Notes: generated from the sequence alone by a model not told the origin. A stretch of DNA of 11,075 nucleotides from Euryarchaeota archaeon UBA39 (GCA_002503045.1 DAQW01000116.1:1-11075), one strand, 5' to 3'. Counted from the stretch's first letter, positions 1 to 7,401 are shown. Made by a program: numbers and translations.

Positions 1-2925
1 AATGTTACAGACGCTTGGGATATCGTAAATGGCAGTGGAATTCAGATTTCAATTGTTGATGATGGATTAGCTCATTCGCATTCTGATTTATCATCTGGGT
101 ATCAATCATCTAGTTCCTATGATTATTGCAGTAACGATGCAGACCCCGCCCCTTCTGGGAATGACGCTCATGGAACCGCTTCTGCAGGAGTTGCAGCTGG
201 GCGTGGAAACAACAGTTTCGGCATAGCAGGTGTTGCATATGGAGCAAACACTAGTGGTTCGCGGCTGATTGTTTGCTCAAATACGGATGCAATGGAAGCT
301 CAGGCTCTAAGTTTAGATAATCATAATAATGACATTTACAGTAACTCGTGGGGCCCTCCTGATGGACATTATGGATGGCAATGGTCTGTAACGGGCCCTG
401 GACCTTATACTGTTGCAGCATTAGAATCTGATTTCTCTTCAGGTAGAAGTGGATACGGAAATGTAATCACATGGGCTGGAGGAAACGGAGGCACTGCTAA
501 TGATAACTCCAACTATGATGGCTATGCAAATGCTAGACAAACAATTGCTGTCGGAGCAATCGGTGATGATGGAAAGCAAAAATCATTTTCTGAAGATGGA
601 GCGAATATCTGGATTGTAGGACACTCAGGTCTCTACACGGCTGATCTTCCCGGCAATCCAGGATATACTTCTGGAGATTTCACCCCTTCGTTTGGAGGTA
701 CGTCTGCTGCTTGCCCTCTAGTTTCTGGAGTTACGGCACTAATTCTAGAGGTTGATCCTACTTTGACAGCAAGAGATGTAATGGGAATTTTGGCTCATTC
801 TGCTAAGAAAAATGACGCTAGTGATTCGTCATGGAGTACCAATGGGGCAGGACACGAAATTTCACATAAATACGGATTTGGTGCTGCTGATGCTCATGCT
901 GCAGTAACTTTAGCTGCTAATTGGACAAAATTGTCAAATGAAATTTCGTTTGGTACTTCAATTTCTAGTCCCGGAACTTCTATTCCCGACAATGGAGCAC
1001 CAGTTACTGATACCATTACAGTAAACCAAGATCTCAAAATTGAGCATGTGGACATAGTTGTCAATATCACTCATTCTGCACGTGGTGACTTAGAAATCAT
1101 CCTAACTTCTCCAGATGGTACAAATTCGATTCTAAGTGATAAACATGGAGATAATGCTAATGATTTCATTGCTTGGTCATTTGGTTCAGTACGTCATCTT
1201 GACGAATATGCTCTTGGAGATTGGACTCTTTCAGTTGAAGATAAGGCAAACGGAGATACAGGTACATTCGTTGACTGGCATTTGGACTTCTATGGTGTTG
1301 ATGAGTATCGAGATACCGATGGAGATGGACTTACAGATGTCAATGAAACCAATATTCACAACACAAATCCTTCGCTTGCAGATACAGATGGCGATGGATT
1401 GAATGACGGTGATGAAATATTGAATGAATCTACTGACCCAAATAACCCTGACTCAGATGGAGATGGGTTGGATGATGGAACCGAAGTATTAGTTAATTCA
1501 ACGAATCCAAATTTACAAGATACTGATGGAGATGGACTTACAGATGGGGCAGAGGTCCTTATCCATGGAAGTGACCCTCTCGTCGTGGATATAGATGCAG
1601 ATTCAGATTTATACTACTGGTTTGCAGATTGTGATGATAATGACCCCAACATTAATCCTGGAAGACCAGAATTTCTTAATGGGATTGATGATGATTGTGA
1701 TTCATTGATTGATGAAGGGTTTGAATTCATAGATGCAGATAATGATGGGCTAAACGACTACGATGAGTACCATATCCATCTTACAGATCCTAATAATCCA
1801 GATACGGATAGTGATGGCCTTTCTGATGGTGACGAAGTAATCCTATACTCAACTGACCCATTAGTTGCAGATCAAGATGCGGATAGTGATGGATATTATT
1901 GGTTCCAAGATTGTGTGGATTCAAATGCATCAATAAATCCTAGTGCAATTGAAATCTTAGATGGAATTGATCAAGATTGTGATTCTGAAATTGATGAAAA
2001 TTTCCTTACCCTAGATTCAGATGGTGATGGTTTATACGATCATGATGAATTTCATGTCCACAATACTAACCCAAATGCTAACGATACGGATGGAGATAGC
2101 CTAAATGATGGAGAAGAAGTAAATATTCATTCAACTGATCCGTTAACTCCTGAAATTGATGCAGATAACGATGGAGTCCTGTGGCTCTTTGATTGCAATG
2201 ACATTAATGCTTCAATTTATCCAGGTGCTACTGAAATGTGGAATGGAATGGATGATGATTGTGATTCGATAGTAGACGAAGATGTTGATCGAGGTGCCGC
2301 GCTTATACAAAATCCAAATTCAAATTTCTTTGAACATATAATTACAGATAATTCAATCACTTTCTCATGGACAGGAGCTCCTGCTGGTGTTGAACTAAAT
2401 GAGACTTGGTATCGTGATTCCGAAATCATCAACGGAACTGCTTCGGATTTGATTATTCCAATTATCGATTGTAATAACCCTAAGGATGATTTTGAAGCAA
2501 CATCTTGTGTCCAAGGAAGATTGACCGTGGTTTTCAAGGTTATTCTAGAAGATGTAAATGGAACCATTGAGTTAAGTTGGACTGTTCGACTAATTGCCAA
2601 TACTCCCCCAGAACCTGAACCACAGCCTGAACCTGAACCACAGCCTGAACCTGAACCAATAATTGACGATGATGAAGATGAGAAATCTGATTCTAGAGAA
2701 GAAGACTCTAGTTCCATAAATGATTTACCCATCTCAATGGAAATTCTATTGCTCATTCTTGGAGTCTTTGTTGTATTACTAATAGTAATACTAATGACTA
2801 GAAATTCTAAGGAAAAGAAATCTGTAAATGCTTGGACACCACCACCCATTCATGAAAGAAGAAAGATTTCTTTGGAGGGTAATCAAGTTCCAAGAGCTCC
2901 CGAATTCAATGACGAAAGGCTTTGA
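1..2925 (+). CDS. Furin/kexin-like S8 surface protease with P domain, TSP3/MopE-type repeats and C-terminal membrane anchor (5' truncated)
   Basis: Secreted, membrane-anchored serine endopeptidase of the subtilisin/kexin clan. The frame is open from base 1, so signal peptide and any propeptide lie outside; 974 residues are visible, numbered from base 1. The catalytic triad is Asp20 (IVDDG), His57 (NDAHGT) and Ser235 (GGTSAACP); oxyanion Asn162 lies in WAGGNGG. The DDG, SWGPPDG and YDGY motifs are kexin/furin-like, and Glu99, Asp121, Asp168, Asp173 and Glu198 line up with furin's substrate- and calcium-binding acids, suggesting cleavage after basic residues. A P domain follows (about 310-432, with RGDLEIILTSPDGT). 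Next come Asp-rich calcium-type repeats mixed with MopE-like two-Cys motifs (438-765), an uncharacterised beta-type region (766-868), a Pro-Glu stalk, an acidic stretch, one transmembrane helix (about 913-932) and a basic, probably cytoplasmic tail. The stop is 6 nt from the convergent M14 gene. Enzyme class is confident; substrate is unknown. Confidence 0.93.
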   Translation, partial: NVTDAWDIVNGSGIQISIVDDGLAHSHSDLSSGYQSSSSYDYCSNDADPAPSGNDAHGTASAGVAAGRGNNSFGIAGVAYGANTSGSRLIVCSNTDAMEAQALSLDNHNNDIYSNSWGPPDGHYGWQWSVTGPGPYTVAALESDFSSGRSGYGNVITWAGGNGGTANDNSNYDGYANARQTIAVGAIGDDGKQKSFSEDGANIWIVGHSGLYTADLPGNPGYTSGDFTPSFGGTSAACPLVSGVTALILEVDPTLTARDVMGILAHSAKKNDASDSSWSTNGAGHEISHKYGFGAADAHAAVTLAANWTKLSNEISFGTSISSPGTSIPDNGAPVTDTITVNQDLKIEHVDIVVNITHSARGDLEIILTSPDGTNSILSDKHGDNANDFIAWSFGSVRHLDEYALGDWTLSVEDKANGDTGTFVDWHLDFYGVDEYRDTDGDGLTDVNETNIHNTNPSLADTDGDGLNDGDEILNESTDPNNPDSDGDGLDDGTEVLVNSTNPNLQDTDGDGLTDGAEVLIHGSDPLVVDIDADSDLYYWFADCDDNDPNINPGRPEFLNGIDDDCDSLIDEGFEFIDADNDGLNDYDEYHIHLTDPNNPDTDSDGLSDGDEVILYSTDPLVADQDADSDGYYWFQDCVDSNASINPSAIEILDGIDQDCDSEIDENFLTLDSDGDGLYDHDEFHVHNTNPNANDTDGDSLNDGEEVNIHSTDPLTPEIDADNDGVLWLFDCNDINASIYPGATEMWNGMDDDCDSIVDEDVDRGAALIQNPNSNFFEHIITDNSITFSWTGAPAGVELNETWYRDSEIINGTASDLIIPIIDCNNPKDDFEATSCVQGRLTVVFKVILEDVNGTIELSWTVRLIANTPPEPEPQPEPEPQPEPEPIIDDDEDEKSDSREEDSSSINDLPISMEILLLILGVFVVLLIVILMTRNSKEKKSVNAWTPPPIHERRKISLEGNQVPRAPEFNDERL
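1312..1449 (+). repeat. Two in-frame 69-nt thrombospondin type 3-like calcium repeats
   Basis: Two 23-codon units begin at 1312 and 1381 with the pattern D-x-D-G-D-G-L-x-D, followed by an acidic helix and an N/D-P turn. The same 69-nt step continues at 1450 and 1519 inside the next array. This Asp spacing is typical of thrombospondin type 3-like repeats, which bind calcium. The repeats are protein-coding, not intergenic. Confidence 0.85.
1450..2295 (+). repeat. Three tandem 282-nt (94-residue) composite units: TSP3-like, TSP3-like, MopE-like
   Basis: Units start at 1450, 1732 and 2014, exactly 282 nt apart. Inside each, a second D-x-D-x-D motif starts 69 nt later (1519, 1801, 2083) and a MopE-like motif 75 nt after that (1594, 1876, 2158). 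The MopE-like motif reads roughly DAD.D...W..DC.D.....I.P....E...G.D.DCDS..DE, with two cysteines per copy. No indel separates the copies although the residues have diverged. MopE-like motifs are annotated as putative metal-binding motifs in other surface proteins; here that role is inferred. Confidence 0.88.
2608..2658 (+). repeat. 18-nt tandem repeat encoding a PEPEPQ stalk
   Basis: Two full copies and one partial copy (5 of 6 codons) of an 18-nt unit encode PEPEPQ between the extracellular domains and the membrane anchor of the protease. A Pro-Glu stalk followed by an Asp/Glu/Ser stretch is a common extended spacer that holds a domain off the membrane. Such repeats are prone to slippage, so copy number may vary between strains. 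Confidence 0.85.
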
Positions 2926-2931
2926 CCGTGC

Positions 2932-4263
2932 TCAAGACTCTGCCGCTTCTTCTTCTGCAGATACAGAAGGAGGTGGTGAATTGATTTCAGAATGCCAACC
3001 TCCATCTACATTTCCAGCAACCCATTCTCCTTCTACCTCAATCTCATCGACCTCGGTTTCCTCTCTCCAAGGTGGATCCCCATCAGTTCCAGAAGGAATG
3101 AGTTGCCGATCTTTATCCAACATAGATTCAACCGCTCTAATTCCTCTATGTATCGGTAGGAGGTGCCCAACAGGTGCTCCAGAATTCACATAGGGATTAG
3201 TAGCCGTACAGATCAACAATCCACGACTTGGAGAAAGGACATTGTCTATTGCACCAGGACGCTCAGGATCTGTAATTGTAGCCACTACTTCTCCCTCTTC
3301 CACAAAACGACCTGCTGGAGCCCTCATATCGAGTAAACCTCCTTGATCTGCTCTGATCCATGTTGATCCATGTGCAAGTAAGCGAGCCCTGGGCCTAGAT
3401 GGTTGTCCTGAAATCATTGACAATGAACGCATGACATTTAGAATCCCATAAAGTGCAACCTGGACCGCACCAGCATCTGATGTATTGGCACCACCGCCCT
3501 CATAGGTAGCATACCCTATACCCATTTCATTTGCTGAACGGCGGAACGAGCCTCTAGGGCCTAATGAATCCAAGATAACCTCAATCCCAAATCCTCGAGC
3601 AATCATATTACTAGGAGCATCTGCAAGATCTGCACGAATTTGAGGTAAATTTGTCCTACCCCTGGCAGCAGTGTGAAGATCGATTACGTAATCTGAACCT
3701 GAAATAATGTTCTGGAAAATTCGATTCGCTACTCTAGAGGTGGTATTTCCAGTTTCAGTCCCAGGTGATTCTCTATTCAAATCTCTACCATCTGGAAAAT
3801 ATCTACTTCTCATTCGGTATCCGGGTAGATTGATTACAGGAACAATACGTATTGTTCCTGCAAGTGAATGTGGATCTAATGGTTTATCTGAACCCGAAAA
3901 AGATGAGCCCAAAAGATGAGTCAAAGCCATCGGACCAACCAATTCATCTCCATGAACTGCCCCCAATAAAGTAAGAACAGGGCCAGGCCTTGTCCCATGA
4001 ATTACTGTTACACGAATTGGCCAAGGATCGCCCATAGAAGTTTCAAGAAGTGGAAATCGGATTGTTCGCATTTCACCTGGTTTGGTCCTAGTTCTCGCGA
4101 AACGATGTGTTTTGGGCTTCTTCTTAGATTTTAATGAACCCAAAGGATTCTCTTTTTTCTCTAGTGCCTTCTCAACCTTAGCTCGTCTGCTTCTTGGAAG
4201 TTGATTAGAAACTTTGGTAGACGGCTTCTTGGAAGCCCCTGCCTTCTCCTTTCTAGACGCCAA
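2932..4263 (-). CDS. Succinylglutamate desuccinylase/aspartoacylase-like M14 zinc hydrolase
   Basis: Predicted cytoplasmic zinc-dependent amide hydrolase of the AstE/AspA branch of the M14 carboxypeptidase-like family. The visible zinc ligands are His104 and Glu107 (HGDE) and His197 (DLHTA). DLNR at 161-164 fits the substrate-binding Arg region, and Glu255 (YEGGG) fits the general acid/base position. Residues about 300-370 look like the small beta-barrel that follows the catalytic domain in this family. About a third of the first 64 residues are Lys/Arg, and the last 40 or so are acidic; neither belongs to the family core. The start is TTG at 4263, chosen because GGAG lies 8 nt upstream on the minus strand. 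An ATG at 4071, right at the family core, is an alternative that would remove the basic extension. The family is clear, but the acyl-amino acid substrate cannot be read; no arginine-succinyl pathway gene is nearby. Confidence 0.85.
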   Translation of the reverse strand: MASRKEKAGASKKPSTKVSNQLPRSRRAKVEKALEKKENPLGSLKSKKKPKTHRFARTRTKPGEMRTIRFPLLETSMGDPWPIRVTVIHGTRPGPVLTLLGAVHGDELVGPMALTHLLGSSFSGSDKPLDPHSLAGTIRIVPVINLPGYRMRSRYFPDGRDLNRESPGTETGNTTSRVANRIFQNIISGSDYVIDLHTAARGRTNLPQIRADLADAPSNMIARGFGIEVILDSLGPRGSFRRSANEMGIGYATYEGGGANTSDAGAVQVALYGILNVMRSLSMISGQPSRPRARLLAHGSTWIRADQGGLLDMRAPAGRFVEEGEVVATITDPERPGAIDNVLSPSRGLLICTATNPYVNSGAPVGHLLPIHRGIRAVESMLDKDRQLIPSGTDGDPPWREETEVDEIEVEGEWVAGNVDGGWHSEINSPPPSVSAEEEAAES

Positions 4264-4383
4264 AAGATATTCTCCAGTAGGAAGGGGGTATTTCTGGGTC
4301 TTTGAACCCTAATGTCCAATTAATGAGAAAATTCGTATTTCTTGGACCCCGAAACTCAAGGACCGTGCAATTAGTCAACAATC
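4264..4383. promoter_or_regulatory. Divergent intergenic region with presumed promoters for the M14 gene (-) and the thioesterase operon (+)
   Basis: These 120 bp separate divergently transcribed genes, so both promoters should lie here or just inside the genes. No strong archaeal TATA box is visible. The AT-rich stretch at about 4325-4342 is the best candidate for the plus-strand operon. The plus-strand gene has no Shine-Dalgarno match before its ATG, which would fit a leaderless or short-leader transcript. Promoter positions are inference. Confidence 0.35.
4272..4275 (-). promoter_or_regulatory. Ribosome binding site GGAG supporting the TTG start of the M14 gene
   Basis: GGAG on the minus strand lies 8 nt before the TTG at 4263. 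It is the main reason to keep the non-ATG start and the Lys/Arg-rich N-terminal extension. The internal ATG at 4071 has AGGTGA ending one base before it, which is too close to be convincing. Confidence 0.5.
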
Positions 4384-4863
4384 ATGGAAGAGGAAGCGTC
4401 AGTGCAAGAAATACATGCGCCGAATTCAATTTGCTTCGGTTGTGGGCCTGCAAATAAAGATGGATTGAGAATTCGTTCATTCAAACGTGAAGATATGGAA
4501 TTTGGACTTAAAATGTCATTCAAAACAGAAGAACATCACCAAGCATTCCCAGGAATGGTGAATGGTGGAATCATCGGTACGTTGCTTGATTGTCATGGAA
4601 ATTGGACTGCTGCAATGGCAATCATGGATTTACATGGAGATACTGAACCTCCTTGTACTGTTACTGCCAATTATAATGTTCAACTAAGAAGGCCAACACC
4701 TCATGGAGCAAATCTAACTATTACGAGTGAAGTTACTGAACTTCTAGAAGATAGAGCATCGATCAGGATGGAGATGTTTGCTAACGACAAACTTTGTGCT
4801 AAAGGTGAAGGGCTATTCGTAGCCGTAAAGGAAGGACATCCTGCATATCATAGATGGAACTGA
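4384..4863 (+). CDS. Hotdog-fold thioesterase (PaaI-like)
   Basis: A 159-residue protein predicted to hydrolyse an acyl-CoA thioester in the cytoplasm. CFGCG at 17-21, followed by N-x-x-G-L, is the N-terminal signature seen in many PaaI-type hotdog proteins. FPGMVNGGIIGTLLDCHG (55-72) matches the central-helix motif, with Asn60 where many relatives have His and Asp69 as candidate catalytic acid. The later segment around 93-104 (VTANYNVQLRRP) is the usual beta strand, and the length is normal for a single hotdog domain. The ATG is well fixed because an in-frame TAG lies 12 nt before it (4372-4374). It has no ribosome binding site and is the first gene of a three-gene operon, with 9 nt to the next gene. 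The fold is confident; the substrate is unknown. Confidence 0.85.
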   Translation: MEEEASVQEIHAPNSICFGCGPANKDGLRIRSFKREDMEFGLKMSFKTEEHHQAFPGMVNGGIIGTLLDCHGNWTAAMAIMDLHGDTEPPCTVTANYNVQLRRPTPHGANLTITSEVTELLEDRASIRMEMFANDKLCAKGEGLFVAVKEGHPAYHRWN

Positions 4864-4865
4864 GG
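4862..4865 (+). promoter_or_regulatory. Ribosome binding site GAGG overlapping the thioesterase stop codon
   Basis: GAGG overlaps the TGA stop of the thioesterase gene and lies 7 nt before the ATG at 4873. This supports that start and coupled translation within one transcript. Confidence 0.65.
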
Positions 4866-4872
4866 AAATAAA

Positions 4873-5406
4873 ATGAGTAATCAACAACTGGAAGAGATAC
4901 GAGGTCTTGTTCTTCCAGTAATGCGAATTTTAGAATTAATCAATCAAGAAGAAGAGAAAAAATTGATGAAAATACCTCTTGGACTGATTAGAAGAAATGC
5001 CACTAGAATGCACGCAGTATGTCGATTTAAACCAGGGCCAAAGGGTTACAAGAAATCAATCGAAGATGTAAAAGAAGTGGCTATTCATCCTGAAGCACTC
5101 AATGAAAAATGGATTTATTATGCTCGCTTTCTAATGTTTCATGAATACTTACATGCTATAGGAAATATTAGACATGATTCCGTCTTTCGACAATTAGAAA
5201 ATTTATGGCCAGATGAAGATGCAAAGAACGCGGGTAAAAAATTCGGAAAATATCTTAGGAATCGAGCCGCAAAATGGTTTTGGACATGTCCACAATGCAA
5301 CAAGCAACACCCTAGAACAAGGAAAAGTAATGGCAGATATCTATGCAGAAAATGTAAGGTCACTCTAATTGATTCACCAGTGGGACAAACTCATCATATA
5401 TCGTGA
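4873..5406 (+). CDS. SprT-like zinc metalloprotein with C-terminal zinc ribbon
   Basis: A 177-residue protein of the SprT/Spartan-like type. HEYLHAIG gives an HExxH motif (His90, Glu91, His94), and His101 in RHDSVF is a likely third zinc ligand, the usual SprT-like arrangement. The C-terminus holds a four-Cys zinc ribbon (Cys139, Cys142, Cys158, Cys161, as CPQC and CRKC), again as in SprT-like proteins. Eukaryotic Spartan cleaves proteins crosslinked to DNA; whether this protein is an active protease or acts on DNA adducts is inference. The N-terminal half is basic, compatible with nucleic acid binding. There is no signal peptide, so it is cytoplasmic. The start follows GAGG by 7 nt. It sits between a thioesterase and a membrane protein, a context that does not point clearly to repair. 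Confidence 0.83.
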   Translation: MSNQQLEEIRGLVLPVMRILELINQEEEKKLMKIPLGLIRRNATRMHAVCRFKPGPKGYKKSIEDVKEVAIHPEALNEKWIYYARFLMFHEYLHAIGNIRHDSVFRQLENLWPDEDAKNAGKKFGKYLRNRAAKWFWTCPQCNKQHPRTRKSNGRYLCRKCKVTLIDSPVGQTHHIS

Positions 5407-5407
5407 A

Positions 5408-5411
5408 GAGG
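5408..5411 (+). promoter_or_regulatory. Ribosome binding site GAGG for the 660-residue membrane protein
   Basis: GAGG begins 2 nt after the SprT-like stop codon and lies 7 nt before the ATG at 5419. The spacing is the same as for the previous gene, supporting the start and the operon. Confidence 0.65.
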
Positions 5412-5418
5412 AAACGGT

Positions 5419-7401
5419 ATGAAGGGAGTTATACAACGAAATGTTTCCCTTCTATTGGTTATCTTTTTGATTAGTTTTTCACCGACTGTTGTGGGTGAAT
5501 TATCTACAAATAAAACATTGTTAAATGCTATCTGTATCGATGAATCTACCTGCCAACTAACCAATTCAATTACTGGAATTAATGAAATTAAAAATACTGA
5601 AAGTAGTGCATCTCCATTATCTCCCGAAATTATTCGATTTGAATTCATAATGTCGCCTCCACAATCATCTCACGCACTAATCCCAATTACAATGGATGAA
5701 TTGGTTGTTGATTTGGTGATTGAAGAAGATCCTGGTGAATACATTCGTCCTGATCTAAATATCATTTTAGCAATTGGGCCATCAACCAATGAATGGTTAA
5801 TCGAAGGTCAAACTGAAACACCATTTTCATCTGCAAATGAATATCGGCTAGAAGACCAAGAAATTGATCTTTCTTCCGGGCGAATTTTATCGCCTAATGA
5901 TGTGATTCAATTGACATTATCTTTTGAAATTGATAGACCAGTAACTTGGAATTTGGGACTCTCCGGTTCAACTTATTTTGATCTTCCAATACAATGGTCA
6001 TTGAATCAACAAGCTGTAGATATAGATGAACCAAGTTCATTTTCAGAGCCGAAAGCGATTGAAGTAGGTGATCAAATCAATGGAGCATTGATTGAACAAG
6101 ATATTGACTGTTTCACATTTAGTGTTGGAGAAAGGGCTTCTGAACTTAGAGTGGACCTCTCGTGGAGCCCCATGCCTTCTGAAATTGCAATCACTGAAAT
6201 CACTCCTATTCTGGATACTCTTAATGGACAGATTCAGCCTTCTCCATCACTCAGAACTACTCAAGAAGGAGATTTAATTGAGAGCATAATTATTTGGAAT
6301 CTTGAAGATAGAGCACAATTACGACTTTGTTTTTATGGTGAAATTTCTAGATTTGGAATCTATAGTTGGACCGCTCAAGAAATCTTGCCTGGAACGGGTG
6401 CTATGGAAGTGAGTGATTTCGAACTTGATGCTCGTTGGCCAACCGGTACGGGATGGATTGGAGAAACTTCTGCAAGTGAAGAATCTAGTGGAATTGGAGG
6501 TGGTTCAATCATCTCAATAGGAGTTGGAATCATCATAACAGGATGGATTTTGAAGATGCCAATCATTAATCCGACAAGTCGAAAATGGGGCATCCCATTC
6601 TCAATGATTCTCATCGTGATAGGTTCTGTTACAAATCCTCTTGCAGCAACAATTTCTACCTTACCTGATGACACAGAAAATTCAATAGATGAATGGATTG
6701 AGAATAGGCTTGAATTGGTAGCGATATCAATAATAGAGGATGATGCCGAGATGGCCACTGGTTTTTTTGGAACAGAACCAGGAGAAAAATTTGCAGTAAG
6801 ACTACACATTGATGCCATACATCCTACTGGAGATGGTAGATGGCAAATACAAACTGATGAATTAAATGACATTGATTTAGATCGGATGATATTTGATGAA
6901 ATGAAGAGACATACTCTCGATTCAAATCAACAAATAATGTACATACTCAAAGCTGGAAGACTTCTGAGTTTAGATTTGTTATTGCTTGAAGCAAGTTTAA
7001 TCTTAAATGAAAAACCCATTGGTGAGCTACTTCATGTTGATTGGGTAATGACTGAATCTGCGGGAGAGGGGTCTGTTTCAGATAGAGTCTGGACAACAAG
7101 ACCAAATTCCGTTGATTTGAACGAATGGGATGACTTCACTATCAGACTTCTTCCCGAGTTAATTACCGTGTCATATTGTGATTGTGGATTGGATGCAATT
7201 GACTTGTCAATACGAACTAGTGTGGCTCACACATCATCAATCACACCTACTGTTTCTGGAATATCAGGAGCACCCTCATTCCCATTATTTTCTGGTATTA
7301 CTCTAGGCTTAGGATTTGGACTATTATTTACAATAGGTATCATTACCTCTAGTCAGAAAAAGAAGGCAGAAGAAATAATTCTACGAATGAAGTTAGAATA
7401 A
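5419..7401 (+). CDS. Exported membrane protein of unknown function, three predicted membrane helices
   Basis: I do not recognise the family of this 660-residue protein. It begins with a signal peptide (Lys2/Arg7, hydrophobic 9-25, likely cleavage after VVG at 24-26). A first extracellular part runs to about 360; within it, about 216-320 vaguely resembles PPC-type beta domains (G-D-Q-I-x-G then D-I-D-C-F-T-F). Two helices follow at about 363-379 and 392-412, with a short basic loop between them. A second extracellular part (about 413-620) contains a Cys-x-Cys at 587-589. A last helix lies at about 622-643 and ends in a KKK-rich tail. Positive-inside charges fit both soluble parts lying outside. 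Six cysteines are present, four of them as pairs C39/C45 and C587/C589. It is the last gene of the operon, and its TAA directly touches the stop codon of the TerB-like gene. Possible roles include envelope assembly or sensing, but nothing decides this. Confidence 0.8.
   Translation: MKGVIQRNVSLLLVIFLISFSPTVVGELSTNKTLLNAICIDESTCQLTNSITGINEIKNTESSASPLSPEIIRFEFIMSPPQSSHALIPITMDELVVDLVIEEDPGEYIRPDLNIILAIGPSTNEWLIEGQTETPFSSANEYRLEDQEIDLSSGRILSPNDVIQLTLSFEIDRPVTWNLGLSGSTYFDLPIQWSLNQQAVDIDEPSSFSEPKAIEVGDQINGALIEQDIDCFTFSVGERASELRVDLSWSPMPSEIAITEITPILDTLNGQIQPSPSLRTTQEGDLIESIIIWNLEDRAQLRLCFYGEISRFGIYSWTAQEILPGTGAMEVSDFELDARWPTGTGWIGETSASEESSGIGGGSIISIGVGIIITGWILKMPIINPTSRKWGIPFSMILIVIGSVTNPLAATISTLPDDTENSIDEWIENRLELVAISIIEDDAEMATGFFGTEPGEKFAVRLHIDAIHPTGDGRWQIQTDELNDIDLDRMIFDEMKRHTLDSNQQIMYILKAGRLLSLDLLLLEASLILNEKPIGELLHVDWVMTESAGEGSVSDRVWTTRPNSVDLNEWDDFTIRLLPELITVSYCDCGLDAIDLSIRTSVAHTSSITPTVSGISGAPSFPLFSGITLGLGFGLLFTIGIITSSQKKKAEEIILRMKLE

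Noticed and set aside
1312..2295. Regular repeats as a possible CRISPR array or mobile element
   Set aside because: The repeats are in frame, encode Asp-rich protein motifs, have no unique spacers and have diverged at the DNA level while keeping protein motifs.
2217..2849. 210-codon minus-strand open frame opposite the protease gene
   Set aside because: It is the reverse complement of repeat- and stalk-coding sequence; its Gly/Ser/Cys-rich runs mirror the Pro-Glu codons, and it resembles no family.
2828..3193. 121-codon plus-strand open frame spanning the protease 3' end and the M14 gene
   Set aside because: It overlaps two well-supported genes in other frames and has low-complexity Ser/Pro composition.
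4296..4310. Small inverted repeat (GGGT, six-base loop, ACCC) as an operator or terminator
   Set aside because: A four-base stem is expected by chance, and it is not followed by a T-run or placed at a clear promoter.
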